Below are positions 1-4,862 of a DNA stretch of 5,288 nucleotides, one piece after another. Every line of letters starts with the position of its first letter. Positions within the stretch are counted from its first letter, which is position 1. The DNA is taken from positions 1 through 5,288 of the forward strand of contig JASHUO010000253.1 in NCBI GenBank assembly GCA_030039975.1, given 5' to 3'. The notes under the pieces are model-generated. The model worked only from the letters and a program-made list of their open reading frames with translations. It did not search any database and was not told where the DNA came from. This DNA is from Alphaproteobacteria bacterium (GTDB lineage Bacteria > Pseudomonadota > Alphaproteobacteria > ATCC43930 > CGMCC-115725). The translations under genes and the position numbers were made by a program.

Positions 1-1
1 C

Positions 2-1081
2 GACCCCCGGCGATACCGCCACGTTCGCTTCTTCGAGCAGCAGCTTGGAGAAGGCGAGGCTGCCCATCTCGCGGAAACGCTCCGGCAGCGGCGCCCACGC
101 GAACATGGTGGCGGGCGGCGGCGGCACCTCCCAGCCGGCCTGGTGCAGCCCTTCGACCAGCACGTCGCGGCGCGCCTTATAGCGCTCGCGGATGTCGGCG
201 ATGCAGTCCTGCGGCCCGTTGAGCGCCGCCGTGGCCGCCACCTGGATCGGCGTGAACGCGCCATAATCGAGATAGGATTTGACCCGCGCCAACGCCGCGA
301 TGAGCCGCTTGTTGCCGACGGCAAAGCCGATCCGCCAGCCGGCCATGGAATAGGTCTTGCTGAGCGAGGAGAACTCGACGGCGATCTCGCGCGCGCCCGG
401 CACCTGCAGCACCGAGGGCGGCGGATTGCCGTCGAAGTAGATCTCGGCATAGGCCACGTCGGACAGCACAAAGATGTTGTGATGGCGGCAGAAATCGACG
501 ACTTCGCCATAGAAGTCGAGATCGACCACCTGCGCCGTCGGATTGGCCGGGAAGTTCAGCACCAGCGCCGTCGGCGACGGTACGCTGTGCGTCACCGCCT
601 TTTTCAGCTCGCGCATGAAATCGACCCCCGGCCCGACCGGCACATGGCGCAGCGAGGCGCCGGCCATGATGAAGCCGAAGGCATGGATGGGATAGCAGGG
701 GTTCGGCGCCAGCACGATGTCGCCGGGCGCGGTGATCGCCTGCGCGAGATTGGCGAGCCCCTCTTTGGAGCCGAGCGTGGTGATGATCTCGGTCTCGGGA
801 TCGAGGGCGACACCGAAGCGGCGGGCGTAATAAGCGGCATAGGCACGGCGCAGCCCGGCGATGCCACGCGAGACCGAATAGCCGTGGCTGCGCGGGTTTT
901 GGACCGCCTCGACGAGCTTTTTGACGATATGCTCGGGCGTCGCCCCGTCCGGGTTGCCCATGCCGAGATCGATGACGTCGCGACCCGCCGCCCGCGCCCG
1001 CGCCTTCAAGGCATTGACCTCGGCAAAGACATAGGGCGGGAGCCTCTTGATACGATAAAACTCTTCCTGCATGGTGGCCAT
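2..1081 (-). CDS. alaC: AlaC-type PLP aminotransferase (partial, C-terminus beyond left edge)
   Basis: Pyridoxal-phosphate-dependent class I/II aminotransferase, probably the cytosolic glutamate-pyruvate (alanine-forming) transaminase AlaC. Close relatives are often labelled LL-diaminopimelate aminotransferase. The reading frame stays open from the ATG at 1081 to the left edge, giving 360 residues; from memory the family is about 400 long, so roughly 40 C-terminal residues are missing. The N-terminus MATMQEEFYRIKRLPPYVFA is typical of the family. Visible landmarks are DLGMGNPD (about 38-45), GSKEGLA (104-110), NFPANPTAQ (176-184), SDVAYAEIY (207-215, with PLP-ring Asp208 and Tyr211) and SLSKTYSMAGWR (239-250), where Lys242 is the Schiff-base lysine and Arg250 probably binds phosphate or substrate. 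The sequence ends in EEANVAVSPGVG, just before the usual C-terminal domain end. A second Met at residue 4 is an alternative start; neither has a strong Shine-Dalgarno site. Family assignment is firm; substrate (alanine versus diaminopimelate) is inferred. Confidence 0.93.
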   Translation of the reverse strand, partial: MATMQEEFYRIKRLPPYVFAEVNALKARARAAGRDVIDLGMGNPDGATPEHIVKKLVEAVQNPRSHGYSVSRGIAGLRRAYAAYYARRFGVALDPETEIITTLGSKEGLANLAQAITAPGDIVLAPNPCYPIHAFGFIMAGASLRHVPVGPGVDFMRELKKAVTHSVPSPTALVLNFPANPTAQVVDLDFYGEVVDFCRHHNIFVLSDVAYAEIYFDGNPPPSVLQVPGAREIAVEFSSLSKTYSMAGWRIGFAVGNKRLIAALARVKSYLDYGAFTPIQVAATAALNGPQDCIADIRERYKARRDVLVEGLHQAGWEVPPPPATMFAWAPLPERFREMGSLAFSKLLLEEANVAVSPGV

Positions 1082-1104
1082 CGAGCGGAGTGGGGCGACC
1101 AAAC

Positions 1105-1110
1105 ATTGTA
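1105..1110 (-). promoter_or_regulatory. Candidate -10 element for the aminotransferase gene
   Basis: On the minus strand the divergent gap holds TACAAT, five of six matches to the sigma-70 -10 consensus. Transcription would start about 16 bases before the ATG at 1081. A good -35 hexamer, TTGACT (1135-1140), lies upstream, but the spacing is 24 bases, too long for a normal promoter, and nothing convincing lies at 17 bases. The call rests on the hexamer and its position only. I see no clear promoter for the divergent osmC gene in the same 113-base gap (1082-1194). Confidence 0.28.
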
Positions 1111-1194
1111 GGCCCTGGCGTGGCCGGAGGCGAGAGTCAAGAACGCTCCGGTTTCCGGCTGCCCATCCCCGACCTCAAAGAGCGGAGAGGAAGC

Positions 1195-1707
1195 ATGAAG
1201 GCCGATGACTTGCGCGCGCTGCAAGCGCCGCTGAAGGCGCTCTATCGCGAGGTGCCGGAGAAGGCGATCATTACGCTGAAGGCCCAAGGAGAGATCGGCG
1301 GCGAAGGCATCACCTGTCGGGTCGAGACCGGCCGGGCAATCGCCGAAGCCGGGCTCCACCCCGCCACCGGGGGCGACGGCATTGCCCTCTGCTCCGGCGA
1401 CATGCTGCTCGAGGCGCTTGCCGCCTGCGCCGGCGTCACCCTCAAAGCGGTGGCGACGGCGCTGGAGCTGCCGCTGCGCGGCGGCACCGTTCGCGCCGAG
1501 GGCGATCTCGACTTCCGCGGCACGCTCGGCATCGACAAGACCGCGCCGGTTGGCTTCCGGGAGATCCGTCTGAGCTTCGATCTCGACAGCGACGCCACCC
1601 CCGAGCAGCTCGACACCTTGATGAAGCTCACCGAGCGCTATTGCGTCGTCTTCCAGACCCTCAACAAGCGGCCGGAACTCAAGCTCGCCCGTAACACCAG
1701 CGGGTGA
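1195..1707 (+). CDS. OsmC family protein (thiol peroxidase-like)
   Basis: A 170-residue protein of the OsmC/Ohr superfamily. These are cytosolic homodimers that reduce organic or fatty-acid hydroperoxides with a reactive cysteine pair. The core SGDMLLEALAACAGVTLKAVA (about 67-87) is the family helix carrying the first conserved cysteine, Cys78. The second, Cys150, sits in TERYCVVFQTL. The 72-residue spacing and the total length fit the family. Two further cysteines (Cys41, Cys66) are not conserved positions that I know. The ATG at 1195 is chosen because a purine-rich GGAGAGGAAG stands just upstream and because an in-frame ATG at 1090 would add about 35 residues of non-family sequence across the divergent promoter region. 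It is divergent from the aminotransferase. I cannot separate OsmC, Ohr and the third OsmC-like subgroup by eye, so I give no symbol. A role in oxidative-stress defence is inferred from the family. Confidence 0.9.
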   Translation: MKADDLRALQAPLKALYREVPEKAIITLKAQGEIGGEGITCRVETGRAIAEAGLHPATGGDGIALCSGDMLLEALAACAGVTLKAVATALELPLRGGTVRAEGDLDFRGTLGIDKTAPVGFREIRLSFDLDSDATPEQLDTLMKLTERYCVVFQTLNKRPELKLARNTSG

Positions 1708-1723
1708 CCGAAACCCCGTTGAA

Positions 1724-1742
1724 TAGCGGCGGCTAACCTTTT
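1724..1742 (+). terminator. Weak possible terminator after the OsmC-family gene
   Basis: Seventeen bases after the osmC-like stop codon, TAGC-GGCG-GCTA can form a 4-base-pair hairpin. Three bases later comes TTTT, followed by a pyrimidine-rich stretch. The stem is short for an intrinsic terminator, so the call is tentative. It is nevertheless the only hairpin followed by a T-run that I found in the window. Confidence 0.28.
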
Positions 1743-1769
1743 CTCTGTCCCAGGGTACCAAGGCGGGGG

Positions 1770-1796
1770 ATGACAACGCGCGCCGCAGCATAACAT
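1770..1796 (+). promoter_or_regulatory. Possible promoter upstream of the small membrane-protein gene
   Basis: ATGACA (1770-1775, five of six to the -35 consensus) is followed after 15 bases by TAACAT (1791-1796, four of six to the -10 consensus). The spacing is two bases shorter than ideal. It lies in the 144-base gap between the osmC-like gene and the ATG at 1852, a sensible position. The local drop in GC around CATAACATTAAG is noticeable against the GC-rich background. Apart from this, the weak hairpin before it and the Shine-Dalgarno site at 1841, I see nothing in the gap. Confidence 0.22.
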
Positions 1797-1851
1797 TAAG
1801 GTGACGCGCTTCGGCCGGCGCGGAGGATCGGCCATTGCGTGGAGGGGACCC

Positions 1852-2106
1852 ATGCAAGGAAAACCGTCGGTGGCCCGGGATTTGGCCGCCAGCCTGCTCG
1901 TCGTGATGGCGCTTGCCCTGCCCTTCATGCCGTTTCCCGGCGATGGTGCGGCGCGGATGAAGGTGCATTTCCGCAGCCAGGCGAGCGACAAGCCGCAGCT
2001 GCTCTCCACCCAGACCTCGCGGAGCGTGTGCCGGGTGATGGCGGCGGCGCTCTCTTACGATAACCCCGAGACCGGCGCCTTCACCCGGGTGAAGTGCCTG
2101 GACTAG
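1852..2106 (+). CDS. Small protein with N-terminal hydrophobic segment, unknown function
   Basis: I do not recognise this 84-residue protein. Supporting it as a gene are a strong Shine-Dalgarno GGAGGGG (1841-1847) at good spacing before the ATG and an organised N-terminus: a short basic lead (Lys4, Arg9), then a hydrophobic stretch LAASLLVVMALALPFMPF at about 11-28, then a polar remainder. That is the pattern of a secreted or membrane-anchored protein; a cleavable signal is possible near the Gly/Ala residues at 30-34. The mature part is polar and holds two cysteines (Cys60 and Cys82), which could form a disulfide in the periplasm. It ends KCLD before TAG. It lies between the osmC-like gene and queC on the same strand, 67 bases before queC, but nothing links it to queuosine synthesis. 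A longer in-frame ORF begins at 1801 as GTG without a ribosome site. It could also be a chance ORF in GC-rich DNA, though the ribosome site and hydrophobic segment argue against that. Confidence 0.55.
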   Translation: MQGKPSVARDLAASLLVVMALALPFMPFPGDGAARMKVHFRSQASDKPQLLSTQTSRSVCRVMAAALSYDNPETGAFTRVKCLD

Positions 2107-2131
2107 GGGCGCCAGAGGCGCGGCCCGGCTC

Positions 2132-2153
2132 CGGCGCTTGCTGATCGGCGCCG
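2132..2153 (+). other. GC hairpin in the queC leader
   Basis: In the 67-base gap before queC, CGGCGC and GCGCCG can pair in a perfect 6-base stem around a 10-base loop. It ends 20 bases before the GTG start and has no T-run, so it does not look like an intrinsic terminator. I looked for a preQ1 riboswitch here, because it would make sense before a que operon, and saw nothing resembling one. GC-rich palindromes are common in this DNA, so it may mean nothing. Confidence 0.2.
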
Positions 2154-2173
2154 CCATTCTCTAGAAACCCGGC

Positions 2174-2878
2174 GTGAGCGACAAAGCCATCGTGCTGTTT
2201 TCCGGCGGTCAGGATTCCGCCACCTGCCTCGCCTGGGCGCTCGACCGCTACGCCGCGGTGGAGACGGTGGCCTTCGACTACGGCCAGCGCCACCGGATCG
2301 AACTTTCCTGCCGCGAAGTGGTGCGGGCCGAGCTTTCCCGACGGTTCCCGCGCTGGGGGGAGCGGCTCGGCGAGGACCATCTCGTCGATCTCGGCGTGCT
2401 CGGCCGGATCAGCGACACGGCGCTCACCCGCGAGGTCGAGATCACGCTCGGCGAGAATGGCCTCCCCACCACCTTCGTTCCCGGCCGCAACCTGGCCTTT
2501 CTCACCTTCGCCGCCGCCATCGCCTATCGGCGCGGCGCCAAGCACCTTGTCGCCGGCATGTGCGAGACCGATTTCTCCGGTTATCCCGATTGCCGCGACG
2601 ATACGATGAAGGCGATGCAGGTGGCCCTCAACCTCGGCATGGAGCGGCGTTTCGTCATCGAGACGCCGCTGATGTGGCTCGACAAGGCAGCGACCTGGAC
2701 GCTCGCCGAACGACTTGGCGGCGCGCAGCTGGTCGAGCTCATTCGCGTCGAGACGCATAGCTGCTATCTCGGCGAGCGCGGCACGCGACATGATTGGGGT
2801 CATGGCTGCGGCGCTTGTCCCGCCTGCGAGCTCCGCGCCAAAGGCTGGCGCCGCTATCGCGAGGCATCGACCGCATGA
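2174..2878 (+). CDS. queC: 7-cyano-7-deazaguanine (preQ0) synthase QueC
   Basis: Cytosolic ATP-dependent enzyme that converts 7-carboxy-7-deazaguanine and ammonia to preQ0, the last step before the nitrile reductase QueF on the route to queuosine. The 234 residues match the usual length. Landmarks: the ATP-pyrophosphatase P-loop SGGQDS at 10-15; FDYGQRH at 34-40; FVPGRN at 101-106; ETDFSGYPDCRDDTMKA at about 131-147; and a C-terminal zinc site from Cys197 plus the CGACPAC group (Cys212, Cys215, Cys218). All expected residues are present. The start is GTG. An in-frame TAG at 2162-2164 excludes any longer protein, and the P-loop sits only nine residues in, so the start is well fixed although the ribosome site is poor. 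It is the first gene of a queC-queE-queD operon; its TGA overlaps the next ATG by four bases, indicating translational coupling. Confidence 0.97.
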   Translation: MSDKAIVLFSGGQDSATCLAWALDRYAAVETVAFDYGQRHRIELSCREVVRAELSRRFPRWGERLGEDHLVDLGVLGRISDTALTREVEITLGENGLPTTFVPGRNLAFLTFAAAIAYRRGAKHLVAGMCETDFSGYPDCRDDTMKAMQVALNLGMERRFVIETPLMWLDKAATWTLAERLGGAQLVELIRVETHSCYLGERGTRHDWGHGCGACPACELRAKGWRRYREASTA

Positions 2879-3507
2879 GCTACGCGGTCAAGGAGATCTT
2901 CTACACGCTGCAGGGCGAAGGCGCCCAGACCGGGCGGCCCGCGGTGTTCTGCCGCTTTGCCGGCTGCAATCTCTGGAGCGGGCGCGAAGCCGACCGAGCC
3001 GAGGCGCAATGCCGCTTCTGCGATACCGATTTCGTCGGCACGGACGGCCCGGGCGGCGGCCGCTTTGTGACGGCCGCGGCGCTCGCCACTGCGGTGCACC
3101 GCGCCTGGCCCGACCGCGCCCTGCGCCCCTTCGTCGTCTGCACCGGCGGCGAGCCGCTGTTGCAGCTCGATGCGCCGCTGATCGCCGCGTTGCACAATGA
3201 GGGTTTCGAGATCGCGGTCGAGACCAACGGTACTTGCGCCGCACCCGACGGGCTCGACTGGATCTGCGTCAGCCCGAAGGCCGGCACCGAGCTGGTGCTG
3301 GTCACCGGTGACGAGCTGAAGCTCGTCTTCCCGCAGCCCGGCGCCGAGCCTGGTCGCTTCGAGGCTCTCGACTTCGACCATTTCTTCCTGCAGCCGATGG
3401 ACGGACCCGCGCGCGAAGGCAACACCGCTGCGGCGGTGCGCTTCTGCCTGACCCATCCGCGCTGGCGGCTCAGCCTCCAGACGCATAAGCTCCTCGGCAT
3501 CCCATGA
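2875..3507 (+). CDS. queE: 7-carboxy-7-deazaguanine synthase QueE (radical SAM)
   Basis: Radical S-adenosylmethionine enzyme that contracts the ring of 6-carboxytetrahydropterin to 7-carboxy-7-deazaguanine, with Mg2+ and a [4Fe-4S] cluster. The 210-residue protein starts with the substrate-side YTLQGEGAQTGRPAVFCR (10-27). The cluster cysteines are Cys31, Cys46 and Cys49, a CX14CX2C arrangement in place of the canonical CX3CX2C. This variant is known from Burkholderia multivorans QueE, which it resembles closely around AGCNLWSGRE and CRFCDTDF. TGGEPLLQLD (90-99) is the SAM-binding GGEP region; ETNGT (116-120), SPKA (133-136), FLQPMDG (171-177) and the ending LQTHKLLGIP are also family features. 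The start ATG lies inside the queC stop (ATGA), with GAGG ten bases upstream; a frame extension to 2794 is only queC read in another frame. Its stop overlaps queD in the same way. Confidence 0.97.
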   Translation: MSYAVKEIFYTLQGEGAQTGRPAVFCRFAGCNLWSGREADRAEAQCRFCDTDFVGTDGPGGGRFVTAAALATAVHRAWPDRALRPFVVCTGGEPLLQLDAPLIAALHNEGFEIAVETNGTCAAPDGLDWICVSPKAGTELVLVTGDELKLVFPQPGAEPGRFEALDFDHFFLQPMDGPAREGNTAAAVRFCLTHPRWRLSLQTHKLLGIP

Positions 3508-3866
3508 GCACCGAGATCGTCAAGAAGTTCCGGTTCGATGCCGCGCATTTCCTGCCGACGGCGCCCGAGGGCCATCCCTATCGACGGATGCACGGCCATT
3601 CCTTCAGCGTCGAGGTGGCGATCGCGGGGACGCCCGATCCCGAGCAGGGTTGGATCGTCGATTTTGGCGTCATCGAAGCCCGCATCGCGTCGCTGCGCGA
3701 CCGGCTCGACCATCACTTGCTCAACGAGATCGAAGGGCTCGCGCTGCCGACGCTCGAGCGTCTTGCGGCATGGATTTATCGCAGCCTCGTCGCCGACCTG
3801 CCGGGCTTGACCCGGATCACGGTGCGGCGCAGCGCCAATGGCGAGAGCTGCACCTACCGGCCCTGA
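3504..3866 (+). CDS. queD: QueD-family 6-carboxytetrahydropterin synthase, variant active site
   Basis: Member of the 6-pyruvoyl-tetrahydropterin synthase / QueD family (COG0720). QueD converts 7,8-dihydroneopterin triphosphate to 6-carboxy-5,6,7,8-tetrahydropterin, the substrate of QueE. The 120 residues fit the family. The three zinc histidines are present: His15 in FDAAHFL, and His30 and His32 in RMHGHSF. Also conserved are GWIVDF (49-54) and LDHHLLNEI (68-76), the latter carrying the catalytic Asp/His pair (Asp69, His70). Unusual is PEGHPYRRMHGH: E. coli QueD has PEGHKCGRLHGH, so its catalytic Cys27 corresponds to Tyr26 here. Near the C-terminus the catalytic Glu of E. coli (motif KET) is replaced by Arg/Ser (VRRSANGESC), with Glu114 a few residues on. 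Position and coupling (ATG within the queE stop) argue it supplies QueE. The comparison is from memory; activity as a true QueD is inferred. Confidence 0.9.
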   Translation: MSTEIVKKFRFDAAHFLPTAPEGHPYRRMHGHSFSVEVAIAGTPDPEQGWIVDFGVIEARIASLRDRLDHHLLNEIEGLALPTLERLAAWIYRSLVADLPGLTRITVRRSANGESCTYRP

Positions 3867-3875
3867 CACGGATTT

Positions 3876-3905
3876 GGGATAGTCGTTACTACCCCGAAGC
3901 CGGGG
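3876..3905. terminator. Overlapping small hairpins at the convergent queD / binding-protein junction
   Basis: Ten bases after the queD stop, GGG-A-TAGT / CGTT / ACTA-CCC can form a 7-pair stem with one bulged A (3876-3894). Directly next to it, CCCCG-AAGC-CGGGG (3892-3905) forms a second 5-pair hairpin that competes for the same C-run. The genes on both strands end here (queD at 3866, minus-strand gene at 3889), so the site is well placed to end transcription from both sides. No T-run follows on either strand, so it is not a classical intrinsic terminator. Confidence 0.25.
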
Positions 3906-4773
3906 ACAGCGAGCAGACCGCCTCGTCATAGCGGCCCGAGCCCATGCGGCCCTCTTCGAAAATCCCATGGCGGGCGATCCAGGCGAAGGATTCCTCGAAC
4001 GCCTCGCGGCTATAGGGCTCGAAGACGAGGCGCTCCCCCGGCCCCCAACGCCGCGTGTCGATCTCGCCGCGGAAGCGCTCGGGAAATTCCTGGCGGTAGT
4101 AATGGGTATAGCGATCCGGCCGGAGATCGATGTCGCGCTGCGCCCGCCGCAACGCGCGAAAATACTTGCGGACATCCTCGGGATCGGGATCGCCGGTCAG
4201 CATGGCGGCGATCATGAAGGTGGCATCGATGATCTTGCGGAAGCCCAGCTGCTCGGCGAAGTAGTAAGGACCGTTGAAGAGATGGACCGCCGGCACCTTG
4301 CCTTCGATGAGCAGCTCCATGCGCTTGAAGAGCAGACCATCGGCGAAGGAGAGCTCGATCTCCTCCGGCCTCACATATTGCTCCAGCGCCTGGATCGTGG
4401 AGTAGTGGCTGCCCGACTGATAGCCGACCGAGATCGGCACGCCCTTGAGGTCGGCCGGATGGCGCACCGGCGAATCCGCCGCGACGAAGATCCCGGCGGG
4501 CGCCACCGAATAGGCGTCGGCATAGAGCTTGCCATGGCCGCTCGAGGCGGCGACGTTCACGGTCCAATGGCAGGCACAGGAGACGTCGCTGCGGCGCCCC
4601 TGCTCGAAGGTCTGATAGGCGCCGATCTTGCTGCCGAGATCGTGGCGCTTGCCTTCCTTGGAGACGAGCTCGTCATGAAACTCGTAATCGAGTCCCTCGG
4701 CGGCGAAATAGCCTTTCTCCTCCGCCACCCATTCCTGGAGCCGCATATGCGGCGCGATGACGAATTTGGGCAT
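3889..4773 (-). CDS. NMT1/THI5-like periplasmic-binding-fold protein without signal peptide
   Basis: A 294-residue protein with the look of a type 2 periplasmic binding protein of the NMT1/THI5-like (nitrate/sulfonate/pyrimidine-precursor) group. The opening VIAPHMRLQEWVAEEKGYF, followed by GLDYEF, is the 'becomes-substrate-binding' first strand and helix. PAGIFVAADSPVRHPADLKG (92-111) and ISVGYQSGSHYSTIQALEQY (114-133) are the hinge and second-lobe segments typical of SsuA/ThiY/NrtA relatives. Unlike those exported proteins, it begins MPKFVIAP with no signal peptide or lipobox, so it is probably cytosolic. No permease or ATPase gene is adjacent. Distinctive is DVSCACHW (63-70), with Cys66, Cys68 and His69, between the lobes' usual ligand positions. 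The ATG has a strong GGGGAGGAA Shine-Dalgarno (4777-4785). The gene converges on queD with 22 bases between stops. It could be an enzyme built on the binding fold or a soluble sensor; I cannot name a ligand or reaction. Confidence 0.85.
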   Translation of the reverse strand: MPKFVIAPHMRLQEWVAEEKGYFAAEGLDYEFHDELVSKEGKRHDLGSKIGAYQTFEQGRRSDVSCACHWTVNVAASSGHGKLYADAYSVAPAGIFVAADSPVRHPADLKGVPISVGYQSGSHYSTIQALEQYVRPEEIELSFADGLLFKRMELLIEGKVPAVHLFNGPYYFAEQLGFRKIIDATFMIAAMLTGDPDPEDVRKYFRALRRAQRDIDLRPDRYTHYYRQEFPERFRGEIDTRRWGPGERLVFEPYSREAFEESFAWIARHGIFEEGRMGSGRYDEAVCSLSPASG

Positions 4774-4797
4774 CGGTTCCTCCCCGAACGCCGGACC

Positions 4798-4826
4798 ATT
4801 CTATCGGCGATGCGAGGGCGCGTCAC
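4798..4826 (-). promoter_or_regulatory. Candidate sigma-70 promoter for the binding-fold protein gene
   Basis: Reading the minus strand, GTGACG (4821-4826, four of six to -35) is followed after exactly 17 bases by TAGAAT (4798-4803, five of six to -10). The predicted start, near 4791, leaves a leader of under 20 bases holding the Shine-Dalgarno site. This suggests the gene can be transcribed independently of the DUF4239 gene ending 89 bases upstream. I see nothing else in that gap (4774-4862). Confidence 0.45.
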
Positions 4827-4862
4827 GCATGGCGGCCGGCGGGGCGAGCGCGCAGACGGAGG

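Noticed and set aside
177..1106. A minus-strand frame of 309 codons overlapping the aminotransferase
   Set aside because: It is an alternative frame on the same strand. The other frame contains all of the enzyme's catalytic motifs, and this one is Arg/Ala-rich without domains.
143..1111. A 322-codon open frame on the plus strand opposite the aminotransferase gene
   Set aside because: It is the antisense shadow of a clear PLP-enzyme gene. The translation is rich in Arg, Asp and Gly with no recognisable motif, as expected from GC-rich codon bias.
1107..1140. TTGACT and TACAAT on the minus strand as a complete sigma-70 promoter
   Set aside because: The two hexamers are separated by 24 bases, far from the usual 16-18, so only the -10-like hexamer was kept as a weak candidate.
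1090..1194. N-terminal extension of the OsmC-family protein from an ATG at 1090
   Set aside because: The extra 35 residues do not look like OsmC sequence, have no ribosome site and would cover the divergent promoter region. The ATG at 1195 follows a good Shine-Dalgarno site.
1006..2157. A 383-codon minus-strand frame across the osmC-like gene and the small-protein gene
   Set aside because: It lies opposite a firm OsmC-family gene and crosses the divergent promoter region. Its composition is low-complexity, and no ribosome site or family feature supports it.
2901..4175. A 424-codon minus-strand frame opposite queE and queD, running into the binding-protein gene
   Set aside because: It is antisense to two well-supported genes and overlaps a real minus-strand gene in another frame. 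Its Ser/Arg/Pro-rich translation is typical of GC-driven spurious ORFs.
3955..4773. Thi5-type suicide thiamin-pyrimidine synthase
   Set aside because: The fold family fits, but the hallmark CCCFC motif of fungal Thi5 is not present and the CxCH motif here is different, so I do not assign that reaction.
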